Source: a virus. From it: a stretch of DNA of 21,114 nucleotides. The notes beneath the pieces were generated by a model. It ran no database searches, was not told where the DNA came from, and saw nothing but the letters and a program-made list of their open reading frames with translations. A program made the position numbers and the translations under genes. Location of the stretch: positions 1-21,114 of IMG/VR virus record IMGVR_UViG_3300042463_001774. The stretch is one strand, 5' to 3'. Of the stretch, positions 1 to 6,101 are shown piece after piece (positions within the stretch are counted from its first letter, which is position 1; each line of letters opens with the position of its first letter).

Positions 1-257
1 AACTGCCCAGTCGCGATCAAGTCGTCGATGTGGCGCTGGTTACGCGCGAGCACGCCGGGATGGGTCTTCTCGTATTCGATCTCCTGCCAGCGATAAGCGA
101 TCCGCTTCTCGACGAAGCGGCGGTTGATCACCAGCGGCTCGGTGCCGTAGAGCCGCCGCCATTCCCGGGTCAATTGCGGCCAAGTCCAGGCGCTCAGCCC
201 GGCGATGCGGGCCGCCATCGGTGAAAGTGTGGTGGGGGAGGGAGATTCTCGCGTCAT
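1..257 (-). CDS. DUF2924-like protein, N-terminal part (3' end outside window)
   Basis: The frame is open from ATG 257 to the left edge; 85 codons are visible. It includes MAARIAGLSAWTWPQLTREW, RRLYGTEPLVINRRFVEKRI and AYRWQEIEYEKTHPG. The 'W-x-x-L-x-x-x-W-x-x-L-(Y/F)-G-T-E-P ... (K/L)-x-(I/L)-A-Y-R-x-Q-E' pattern is that of DUF2924, found beside large serine recombinase genes in prophages and genomic islands. GGAG lies 9 nt before ATG 257. Internal Met at 218 is a less likely start. Function unknown. Confidence 0.78.
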   Translation of the reverse strand, partial: MTRESPSPTTLSPMAARIAGLSAWTWPQLTREWRRLYGTEPLVINRRFVEKRIAYRWQEIEYEKTHPGVLARNQRHIDDLIATGQ

Positions 258-436
258 GCCTGTGGACTCCGGTGTGCGGGGTTGGCATGTACGCGTGGTT
301 CGGTCTGGAAGCCAAGTCCACGGTCAACCGGAGAGGCAAGACGTACAGTGCTCGGATCGACGTCGCGAGCGCGCAAACGGCGCAAGCCAAGCGCCAACAG
401 CCCGGCCGCTTCCGTGCGGCGCTGGGCGGGCGTCAT
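254..436 (-). CDS. Small protein of the kind paired with DUF2924 in recombinase loci
   Basis: A 60-residue protein. MTPAQRRTEAAGLLALGLRR followed by LRARD matches the pattern of short proteins encoded beside DUF2924 genes ('T-P-x-x-R-x-x-E-x-A-x-L-L-A-x-G-x-x-R-L-R-x-R'). The C-terminal LGFQTEPRVHA recalls their 'L-D-F ... H-A' ending. The start at 436 has no Shine-Dalgarno sequence. The stop overlaps the DUF2924-like start as ATGA. Copy F of the 31-bp element lies inside its coding sequence, a placement not seen for the other copies. Confidence 0.55.
   Translation of the reverse strand: MTPAQRRTEAAGLLALGLRRLRARDVDPSTVRLASPVDRGLGFQTEPRVHANPAHRSPQA
286..316 (-). repeat. Start-associated element, copy F
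   Basis: Minus strand: CTTGGCTTC, spacer CAGAC, then CGAACCACGCGTACATG (three differences from consensus in the right half). It ends 28 nt before the start codon at 257. Confidence 0.82.
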
Positions 437-615
437 GCGTGCAGGATCACAATCGTTGGAAGGAATCACAGGGTCTCTGAGGGATGTCAAACCAGCCGCC
501 AGTGTCACCGCAGCGATTGACTGCTGTATCGCAAGGCAACGCAATGCGAGGACGATGCCTTAGAGAGATCAACGATCCAATCGACGACGTGATTCGATCG
601 CCTGTCGCGGACCGG
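437..615. other. Spacer without a supported gene
   Basis: This 179-nt stretch follows the DUF3077-like stop. I see no gene, no clear -35/-10 pair and no strong terminator in it. It may hold a promoter for the left-hand genes. Confidence 0.4.
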
Positions 616-858
616 TCAGTCGTCTGCTGTTGATCTCCGCAGTGCGCCTGCGATGTCAAGCGCGAACTCGCACAAGTAAGCCAAGCCGCCGTCGATGCCG
701 GTTTCTGTACCAATCACCAGAAGGCGGCGCACCGCATCTTCGAGATCAGTCGCCTCGCGCAAGGCTGTGGCAGTCTCGACGCCGCTGGCGACCATCAGCA
801 AGGGGCGTTGTTCCGAAGGAATGTCGCGGAACGGGGTTTCGCGCGTCGTCTCGGTCAT
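616..858 (-). CDS. DUF3077/DUF6124-like small protein
   Basis: An 80-residue protein. FRDIPSEQRPLLMVASGVET, ATALREATDLEDAVRRLLVI and LAYLCEFALDIAGALRRS fit the small DUF3077/DUF6124-type family (hydrophobic strand, 'G-V-x-x-x-x-A-L-x-x-A-S' helix, then a C-terminal helix), which is common in Pseudomonas and relatives and has no known function. ATG 858 is chosen over 882 because GGGAG lies 7 nt before it. Confidence 0.75.
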   Translation of the reverse strand: MTETTRETPFRDIPSEQRPLLMVASGVETATALREATDLEDAVRRLLVIGTETGIDGGLAYLCEFALDIAGALRRSTADD

Positions 859-944
859 ATCCGCGCTCCCGAATCGGAACAAGCCGCCAAGCGCGATGAA
901 CGATGTTCGACCCGAATCGGGCCTGATAGAGTATTTGCAGCCAT
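855..944 (-). CDS. Possible 29-residue leader peptide
   Basis: A short frame, MAANTLSGPIRVEHRSSRLA plus nine residues, begins at ATG 944 with AGAGGA about 6 nt upstream, a very good ribosome binding site. It ends at a TGA overlapping the next gene's ATG (ATGA). The degenerate seventh element lies inside it. Its Ser-rich, basic composition is not distinctive, so it is either a translated leader that couples translation of the next gene or a chance reading frame. Confidence 0.4.
   Translation of the reverse strand: MAANTLSGPIRVEHRSSRLAACSDSGARI
895..918 (-). repeat. Degenerate seventh copy of the start-associated element
   Basis: Minus strand: GATTC, GGGT, CGAACA, then TCGTTCATC. This keeps the TTC, CGAACA and CGTTCAT blocks of the element but lacks 2-3 bases in the middle and one in the spacer. 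It ends 36 nt before the ATG at 858, matching the placement of the other copies. Confidence 0.5.
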
Positions 945-978
945 TGTCGTTCCTCTCGTGAACGGTGGTGGTTAGGGC

Positions 979-1004
979 GGCCGGGGTGTTAGCGCACCTC
1001 GGCC
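979..1004. terminator. Strong hairpin in the spacer between small-gene groups
   Basis: Arms GGCCGGGGTG and CACCTCGGCC flank a 6-base loop. The 10-bp stem has one G-U pair if read on the plus strand and one A-C mismatch on the minus strand. It lies between the stop at 1126 and the small ORF starting at 944. There is no clear T-run on the minus side, so a Rho-independent terminator is only one possibility. Confidence 0.4.
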
Positions 1005-1125
1005 GTCCGTGTTTCCGGCGTATGCCGGGGGAGTGGTGCTGGTGATGACGCGACCGTAGTTCTTGCGCGTCATGCGCCTACACGTGTGTGGTTGTTCTCC
1101 AAAGTGGGCAGCGTGGACATTTCGA

Positions 1126-1395
1126 TCACGTTCTCCGTCGGCCAGCGATCGTGTACTGGGCGTCGCGGATCTTCGCGAGATCGTCGAGTCTGCAGCGGGG
1201 GCTCAGACGATCTTCGACGGCAATGATGGTGGCGTGGAGGATGTCGCCGCGTTCCGCTGATGACTGTGCCTCGGCATAGCGAGCAATCTGTTGTTCGATC
1301 AGCATGCGTGTCGCCGTCATCGCTTCGATCAGGCGCTCCAGTTGGCGATGGCCTTCATCTTGGTCGGCAGTGGGCGTGGCGTGTTCGTCTTGCAT
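1126..1395 (-). CDS. Hypothetical helical protein (89 aa)
   Basis: An 89-residue, mostly helical protein: GHRQLERLIEAMTATRMLIE, then QQIARYAEAQSSAERGDILH and ATIIAVEDRLSPRCRLDDLA. The regular spacing of hydrophobic residues suggests a coiled coil or small helical bundle. ATG 1395 has no clear ribosome binding site. The upstream element is in frame, so an N-terminal extension of 10 residues from the ATG in the element is formally possible. No family recognised. Confidence 0.72.
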   Translation of the reverse strand: MQDEHATPTADQDEGHRQLERLIEAMTATRMLIEQQIARYAEAQSSAERGDILHATIIAVEDRLSPRCRLDDLAKIRDAQYTIAGRRRT

Positions 1396-1422
1396 GGCGA
1401 GATGTCCGTGTCGGTGTGGACA

Positions 1423-1453
1423 CATGAACGCGCTGTTCGCGGTGGAAGCCAAG
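1423..1453 (-). repeat. Start-associated element, copy E
   Basis: Minus strand: CTTGGCTTC, spacer CACCG, then CGAACAGCGCGTTCATG (perfect consensus). It ends 27 nt before the start codon at 1395. The preceding 145 nt back to the previous stop hold no gene that I can support. Confidence 0.88.
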
Positions 1454-1598
1454 TCCTTCAGCGCATCTTCTTCGCGAGAGAGCAATGATCGGCTTGTGAC
1501 CCGATCAGCGGCTCGCGCTGGCGTCAGACGCAGGCGCAACGAGCAAACATGGCTGCGGTCGACATTTTTTGCCGACCGTGCCGGCCGATGACGTGGCG

Positions 1599-1880
1599 TC
1601 AAACCGGTGGCGAATTCTGCGCAATGGCGTGCAGTTCAGCCTGTGCATCCGCCGCCAACCCGATCCGGGCGTTGACCGTCGCCCACGTGCAGACTGTGGA
1701 CAGCGCATGGTTCACGACACGCGACTTCTCGTGGAGCGGGGCTGCCTGATAACGCGCTTGGCAGCGTTCGATCTCACGCAACGCGTGTTCAAGCGCTTGC
1801 CGGATGTTGGTCAGTGCGTCCTCGCCTTGCGTGATGGCGCGGCGCGTGTTGAAGGCGTGTTCGTCGAAGTCAGTGCTCAT
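1599..1880 (-). CDS. Hypothetical helical protein (93 aa), possible paralogue of the gene at 1126-1395
   Basis: A 93-residue, largely helical protein: RRAITQGEDALTNIRQALEH, then REIERCQARYQAAPLHEKSR and VVNHALSTVCTWATVNARIG. ATG 1880 is preceded by AAGGGA at about 8 nt, a good ribosome binding site. Its core (IE-x-x-x-ARY-x-x-A ... R-x-(V/I)-x-x-HA) parallels that of the next small gene, suggesting an old duplication. No known family. Confidence 0.75.
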   Translation of the reverse strand: MSTDFDEHAFNTRRAITQGEDALTNIRQALEHALREIERCQARYQAAPLHEKSRVVNHALSTVCTWATVNARIGLAADAQAELHAIAQNSPPV

Positions 1881-1911
1881 TGGAGAAGTCCCTTGTGTGC
1901 AGGTGTGCATC

Positions 1912-1942
1912 CATGAACGCGCTGTTCGGCCATGAAGCCAAG
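1912..1942 (-). repeat. Start-associated element, copy D
   Basis: Minus strand: CTTGGCTTC, spacer ATGGC, then CGAACAGCGCGTTCATG (perfect consensus). It ends 31 nt before the start codon at 1880 and begins 63 nt after the previous stop. Upstream it also shares CTGTACGAC with the region before copy A. Confidence 0.88.
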
Positions 1943-2005
1943 CGGCAACGCTGTAGATTTGTGCGATAGACAAGCGTCGTACAGGTTCCAAAAGCAGCGT
2001 GCAGG

Positions 2006-2374
2006 TTATGTGTCCTGCTCGGCCAGCGGCGGCGCGAACCCGACGATCCTGTCGGTGCCAGACGCGGCGCGTCGGTTGATTTCGGCGAGGACATGCGCGC
2101 GCAGATCCGTGTCGCCGCGGTGAATCGCGAGTAGGAAGGTGGTGTCGAGCGTGGTCACGCACTCGGCGAGCGGAACGTCGTTGCTGGTGACATAGCGTTC
2201 GCCGTCTTCGAAGCCGATCTCGTAGGCTCCCGCAAGTGCATCGAGCAGCGTCTGGATGCGCGCGATCTCGGTGGGGTTGCCGGAGGCGGCGACCACATCG
2301 ATGTCGGTGTCGAAACGGTCGCGCACGATGCGGCGGTACGGGTCTTGATCGTTGCGGAACACGTGCGTTGTCAT
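2006..2374 (-). CDS. Hypothetical protein (122 aa)
   Basis: A 122-residue acidic protein. It contains RIVRDRFDTDIDVVAASGNP, LLDALAGAYEIGFEDGERYV, and a helical HRGDTDLRAHVLAEINRRAA. No family recognised. It starts 13 nt after the preceding stop and has a good GGAG with 6-nt spacing. It is the one gene in this block that is not preceded by a copy of the 31-bp element, so it is probably co-transcribed with the gene before it. Confidence 0.75.
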   Translation of the reverse strand: MTTHVFRNDQDPYRRIVRDRFDTDIDVVAASGNPTEIARIQTLLDALAGAYEIGFEDGERYVTSNDVPLAECVTTLDTTFLLAIHRGDTDLRAHVLAEINRRAASGTDRIVGFAPPLAEQDT

Positions 2375-2387
2375 GGGAGTCTCCGAC

Positions 2388-2711
2388 TTACCACACGATG
2401 CCGGTGGGGCTGGTGGCGATGCGCGCCAGCAACGCGGCGAGCGGCTCGACCTGCGCGCCTTCCGCGACAGGCGCGAGCAGCGTGCTGCCGGTGTCGATCA
2501 GTTCGATGCGGATGACGTCGATGCCGTTGCTGGCGTAGGCGACGTGCTTGCGGCCGTCGATGCGGCGCATGAGCGCGTTCGGTGTGCGTGCGCGCAGGAC
2601 TTCGCGTTGCCATGCATGCCGTCCACGCTTGCCGGGGACGCGCACCAGCAGGGTGGCGAGGAAGAATTCCTTGACGCGCTTGGGTTGCTTGGAGACGTTC
2701 GTTGTTTTCAT
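2388..2711 (-). CDS. Hypothetical protein (107 aa)
   Basis: A 107-residue protein with a basic N-terminus (SKQPKRVKEFFLATLLVRVP), a central WQREVLRARTPNALMRRIDG, and a beta-rich second half (HVAYASNGIDVIRIELIDTG) ending in SPTGIVW. I do not recognise the family. ATG 2711 has no clear ribosome binding site. The element upstream is in frame with the gene, so translation from the element's own ATG would add 10 residues; this is judged less likely because no purine tract precedes it. Confidence 0.7.
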   Translation of the reverse strand: MKTTNVSKQPKRVKEFFLATLLVRVPGKRGRHAWQREVLRARTPNALMRRIDGRKHVAYASNGIDVIRIELIDTGSTLLAPVAEGAQVEPLAALLARIATSPTGIVW

Positions 2712-2738
2712 GATCTGTCGATGTCCGTGTCGGGGTGG

Positions 2739-2769
2739 CATGTACGCGCTGTTCGGGACCGAAGCCAAG
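2739..2769 (-). repeat. Start-associated element, copy C
   Basis: Minus strand: CTTGGCTTC, spacer GGTCC, then CGAACAGCGCGTACATG (one T-to-A change). It ends 27 nt before the start codon at 2711. The leader after it shares CCGACACGGACATC with that of copy E. Confidence 0.88.
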
Positions 2770-2799
2770 CGATCCGCGCGTTTTATCTCGCGCACAGAT

Positions 2800-2985
2800 T
2801 CACCGGACGGCGACCGCCTTGCGGCCCTGCTCGACACCTGCGTTGTAGGCCGCTTCGAGGGCGTCGTGCAGGCGCTCAACTGACACTTCGTGGAAGTCCA
2901 GTCGATCCGAGCCTTGCGGCTGGAGCGTTTCGATGCCCAGCGTTTTCTGTGCGATGCGGGCGAGGAGTGGTTTGATCGTCTTCAT
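2800..2985 (-). CDS. DUF6900-like small protein
   Basis: A 61-residue protein. ARIAQKTLGIETLQPQGSDR followed by LDFHEVSVERLHDALEAAYN and AGVEQG fits the DUF6900 domain pattern (IA-x-x-x-L-x-I-x-T-L-x-x-x-x-S-D-x-L-D-F-x-x-V ... L-x-x-A-L-x-A-A-Y-x-A-G). This domain is frequent as a stand-alone small protein in phages and plasmids, with no known role. No Shine-Dalgarno sequence is evident before ATG 2985. Confidence 0.85.
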   Translation of the reverse strand: MKTIKPLLARIAQKTLGIETLQPQGSDRLDFHEVSVERLHDALEAAYNAGVEQGRKAVAVR

Positions 2986-3017
2986 GGTCGGTGCCGTGGT
3001 GGTGTGCGTGGGGATGA

Positions 3018-3048
3018 CATGAACGCGCTGTTCGATGAAGAAGCCAAG
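3018..3048 (-). repeat. Start-associated element, copy B
   Basis: Minus strand: CTTGGCTTC, spacer TTCAT, then CGAACAGCGCGTTCATG (perfect consensus). It ends 32 nt before the start codon at 2985 and begins 37 nt after the previous stop. An A-rich stretch (TAAAA) lies 15 nt ahead of it. Confidence 0.88.
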
Positions 3049-3085
3049 TTGAATTGGCTTTTATTCCGACGGGTTTGGAATTCGG

Positions 3086-3469
3086 TTATCCGAGGCGGGC
3101 GACGTAACGGGCGTAGTCGTAGCCCGACGGGTCGACGTAGAGGTAAGGGCGACCGGGCGCGCGGACTTCGATGCACAGGCAACCATCGGCGACGTTGCCA
3201 CCCTTGCCGGCGAGCCATGCCTGCGGCCGGCTCAGATCCGCCGCGAAGGCATCGAACTGGGCGATGGTCATTTCGACCGTTTCGGTGACGTAGATTCGAT
3301 GCTCGCCGGTCGCGCACATCTCGCGCAGAGAATCGGGCTTGCACGCGAAGGGCAGGCGCGCACCGAGTTCTTCGACCTGAATAGGGTTGCCGCGAAATTG
3401 CAAGGTGCGTGGCGTGCGCGGGATGTGGAGGGTCATGGTGTAGGGGGTGGCGAGCGTCATCGTGGGCAT
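3086..3469 (-). CDS. Hypothetical protein (127 aa) with GYDYARYV ending
   Basis: A 127-residue protein rich in beta-type sequence: QFRGNPIQVEELGARLPFAC, then HRIYVTETVEMTIAQFDAFA, ending EVRAPGRPYLYVDPSGYDYA plus RYVARLG. Proteins ending in 'DP-x-G-Y-D-Y-A-R-Y-V' occur in accessory regions of proteobacterial plasmids and prophages, but I know no function. ATG 3469 gives the longest form, with a weak GGAA upstream; an ATG at 3460 is possible. A copy of the 31-bp element lies 37 nt upstream. Confidence 0.75.
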   Translation of the reverse strand: MPTMTLATPYTMTLHIPRTPRTLQFRGNPIQVEELGARLPFACKPDSLREMCATGEHRIYVTETVEMTIAQFDAFAADLSRPQAWLAGKGGNVADGCLCIEVRAPGRPYLYVDPSGYDYARYVARLG

Positions 3470-3506
3470 GTGCGTTTTCCGCGTGGGCGTCGGCGATTCG
3501 ACGAGG

Positions 3507-3537
3507 ACATGAACGCGCTGTGTGCGAGAGAAGCCAA
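3507..3537 (-). repeat. Start-associated element, copy A
   Basis: Minus strand: CTTGGCTTC, spacer TCTCG, then CACACAGCGCGTTCATG. The right half differs from consensus at two bases (CACA for CGAA). It ends 37 nt before the start codon at 3469 and begins 77 nt after the tail-tip stop. Confidence 0.85.
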
Positions 3538-3614
3538 GCGCAAAATGATGTCGCGCCGCGACATCCGGACACGTGTCGTACAGCTTTCGTGGATGCGTTG
3601 ACGACGCACCTGGA

Positions 3615-6101
3615 TTACGCCAACCTGCGCAGGCTCACACGTTCGACGCGTCCCGCGAACGCAGCGTCGGCGGCGACACGCAGCGCGGTGTGCGCGTTCG
3701 CGGTGAGGGTGTCGACGAAGGTGCCGCTCGCGCCACGCGCCTCAACGTCGACGGGCGCGTTGCCGACGAATCCGACGCGCACCGTTCCGGCGGTGACCTG
3801 GGACAACACGAGCTCGATGCGATACACGCCACCGTCGACGAAGGCGAACGGTTGTTCGAGGGGCGACGCGACGCCTGCGGCCTTGACCGCGGCGCCCCCG
3901 GCGATCGACCAGCCAGCACCGAGCGTCCACGCGGCGGGCGTGTCGAAGTCGGCATTGGTCAGCTTTTCGCCGCATTCGCACTGCAGCGTGCGGATGTGTT
4001 TCTGTCGGCTGGACAGCGTGCCGCGCCGGCTCTCGACCTCGATGCGCAGCATGGCGTCGTTGGCGAGCAGCACATCGACGCTGTGCTGCGTCCCGGTGAT
4101 GCCGGTCGTCTCGTGCAGTACCGCGCCGCTGAGCGCGTGGACGATGCGCACGCGCGTCGCCGTGCCGGGTTCGGGACCGATGCTGCCGGCCTCGTGTTCG
4201 ATCAGGCGATCGCCCTGCAGGACGCGATCACGATGCGCCCACGCGAACGACACGCGCGCGAAGCTCGCGGCGGGCCAGGCGCTGCCGTTAATCCGCAAGC
4301 GACCCGGGGGATAGGGACGCGCGTGACGCGCGTCGAGGCGGACCTGCGCGATCGGTGCGAGCGCGGGATCAAGCGTGCCTTGCTGGGTGCGGGTCAGGAG
4401 TTTGGCGTCGATGATTTCGCCGGCCAGGTATTCGGTGGGATCGGCGCCGACGTAGGTGTCGGTGAACCAGACCCGAGCACCTGCGGCGTGCGGTACGGGC
4501 ACGGTGTCGACGCAGCCGCGCGCGATCGTCAGCGTGCCGGCGACCGCATCAATCGCGTCGATCCGGACCAGTTCGTCATCGATCAGGGCTTCGGTGCCGA
4601 CAATGACCAGATCGAGATCGCGCATGTCCGCCAGCAGGGCCTGCGTGTCGGTCGGCCCGAGCGCGCCCGCGAGGGTGGCTGTGGCCGAGAAGTCGCCGCT
4701 GGCCACCTCCTCGAAGGTGCCGCCCGACGTGCGCGTGGAGAGCACGTAGCCATAGGCAGGGCCATTCGGTCGCGCACCGAGCGCTACCACGAAGCCGGCA
4801 TCGTCCTCGACCAAGGCCAGATCCGCCGGCCGCAGACGACCGGCGAGATCGCGGTACGTGGCTTCGATCAGCCGCTGGGCCGGCAGCGGTTGCGGCCGGG
4901 GATCGGGCGGCGTCCACGGTCCGATCACAGGACGCAGATAGGTGGTCGCGGCCATGCCGTCGATGTCCTGCAGCAGGACCAGCGCAAGCGCGCCATCGGT
5001 GCGTGTGCCCTCGTCAACCTCCAGCACCCGCACCGGCATGCGCTGCACGCCCTTGCGTCGCCAGGACAGCGCGAGCACGTCGCCGCGCTTGATGCCCCAC
5101 CAGCGACGATCGACGGTGAGTTTGATCCGCTGCAGCAGGCTGCTCGCCGCCTGGGTTTCGCGCGCGGCCACGCGCTCGCACAGGGTGCGATTCCACAGTC
5201 CCGGCAGCGCACGACGATCGGCGATGACGCGCCCCTGCGCCTGGACGTTCGCCATGTTCTGGAACGTGGCCGCGATCTCGAGATTGGTCACGCAATCGCG
5301 ACCGAGCACCGTGACCTCGTTGACGCTGCCATCGAGCAGCGGCGTCTGCCAGCTCTCCACGGCCAGCACGCTGGTCTCATCGAGCAACGGCAGCGTCGCG
5401 ACGTCGTAGTCCGGGCGGAACAGCCGGTAGACGAACTGGCCGAGCATCGGATCGAACGCCCATAGCCCGCCGACATGGTTGTTCACCGTCTGCAGGAAAT
5501 GTCCCACCGAGTCCCCGCGCCGCCAGCCCAGGCACAGCCCGAACGCCTCGTCGTGCAACTGCTCGGCCGCGTGCAGGAAGCTCTCCGCGTGCAGCAGCGC
5601 CGGATCGAGTCCCACGCCCCACACCGTATCGGTGAGGCACTGGTAGTGGATGTGCGCCGCGTTCATGCCACGGCCGATGCGCGCGAGCGACGGTTCCCAC
5701 ACAGGCGTGGACCAGCCCTGCACGAAACGCCCCCAGCGCTTGGCCCACAGCTTCAGGTAGGGATTCATCGCCCCGACCATTCCGCGATAGAGCGTGGTGC
5801 AGAGCCCACGTCCCGCCGGCCACGGTCCGGGCACTTGCTGCTGCAGATACGGATCGGGCATCTGCGTCGCTTCGCCCATCCGGATCTGCAGCGTGCCGAC
5901 GAGGCCGCCTTCTTTCTTGTCGCCGCCGAAGAGCTGCGGCAAGTTGATCGGCAGCGTGCGACTGCCAGGCAGCTCGCCCTCGAACACCGGCTGGCCGCCC
6001 ACTTTCAAGCCCGCGAGATAGTCGTTCGGACCGATCGACTCACCCATGTACAGGTACATGAAATGGCGATAGCCGATCGTCGGCTTGCTCGACTTACCCA
6101 T
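3615..6101 (-). CDS. Large tail-tip protein with phage-tail_3 domain and C-terminal jelly-roll-like domain
   Basis: An 828-residue protein, probably the central fibre/tip protein that contacts the host (lambda gpJ or GTA 'megatron' analogue). The first about 200 residues are aromatic-rich with FMYLYMGESIGPNDYLAGLK and GMNAAHIHYQCLTDTVWGVG. Residues about 225-350 match the phage-tail_3 pattern: YRLFRPDYDVATLPLLDETS, NEVTVLGRD, the TFQNMANVQAQGRVI segment, and the final WWGIKRGDVLALSW. The middle holds beta domains. Residues about 714-828 look like a carbohydrate-binding jelly roll (NADFDTPAAWTLGAGWSIAG, then PLEQPFAFVDGGVYRIEL, ending FAGRVERVSLRRL). It is much shorter than the GTA protein and has no TIM-barrel hydrolase. 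It is the last gene of the tail cluster; 145 nt follow before the next gene. Confidence 0.82.
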   Translation of the reverse strand: MGKSSKPTIGYRHFMYLYMGESIGPNDYLAGLKVGGQPVFEGELPGSRTLPINLPQLFGGDKKEGGLVGTLQIRMGEATQMPDPYLQQQVPGPWPAGRGLCTTLYRGMVGAMNPYLKLWAKRWGRFVQGWSTPVWEPSLARIGRGMNAAHIHYQCLTDTVWGVGLDPALLHAESFLHAAEQLHDEAFGLCLGWRRGDSVGHFLQTVNNHVGGLWAFDPMLGQFVYRLFRPDYDVATLPLLDETSVLAVESWQTPLLDGSVNEVTVLGRDCVTNLEIAATFQNMANVQAQGRVIADRRALPGLWNRTLCERVAARETQAASSLLQRIKLTVDRRWWGIKRGDVLALSWRRKGVQRMPVRVLEVDEGTRTDGALALVLLQDIDGMAATTYLRPVIGPWTPPDPRPQPLPAQRLIEATYRDLAGRLRPADLALVEDDAGFVVALGARPNGPAYGYVLSTRTSGGTFEEVASGDFSATATLAGALGPTDTQALLADMRDLDLVIVGTEALIDDELVRIDAIDAVAGTLTIARGCVDTVPVPHAAGARVWFTDTYVGADPTEYLAGEIIDAKLLTRTQQGTLDPALAPIAQVRLDARHARPYPPGRLRINGSAWPAASFARVSFAWAHRDRVLQGDRLIEHEAGSIGPEPGTATRVRIVHALSGAVLHETTGITGTQHSVDVLLANDAMLRIEVESRRGTLSSRQKHIRTLQCECGEKLTNADFDTPAAWTLGAGWSIAGGAAVKAAGVASPLEQPFAFVDGGVYRIELVLSQVTAGTVRVGFVGNAPVDVEARGASGTFVDTLTANAHTALRVAADAAFAGRVERVSLRRLA

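Noticed and set aside
286-3537. The repeated element as a shared protein motif: L-G-F-x-x-E-Q-R-V-H in one minus frame, or M-(N/Y)-A-L-F-x-x-E-A-K on the plus strand
   Set aside because: The reading frames around the copies differ in length, have no shared sequence beyond the element, and mostly lack a start. The left nine bases are identical, including the third codon position and a Leu codon (CTT) that is uncommon in such GC-rich genes. This fits a nucleotide-level constraint better.
286-3537. The element as a sigma-54 or sigma-70 promoter
   Set aside because: The GG-N10-GC spacing of sigma-54 sites is not met (GA at the second position), and no TATAAT-like hexamer lies 16-18 bases from TTGGCT. 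A promoter for a phage factor is still possible.
286-3537. A CRISPR array
   Set aside because: The repeats are separated by whole genes of differing length, and the spacing is not regular.
286-3537. A hairpin formed by the two halves of the element
   Set aside because: GGCTTC can pair with GAACAGC only with a two-base bulge, and copies A and F break the pairing.
3573-5465. A long plus-strand reading frame of 630 codons
   Set aside because: It is antisense to the tail-tip gene, has Arg/Gly-rich shadow composition and no recognisable domain. Long antisense frames are common in GC-rich sequence.
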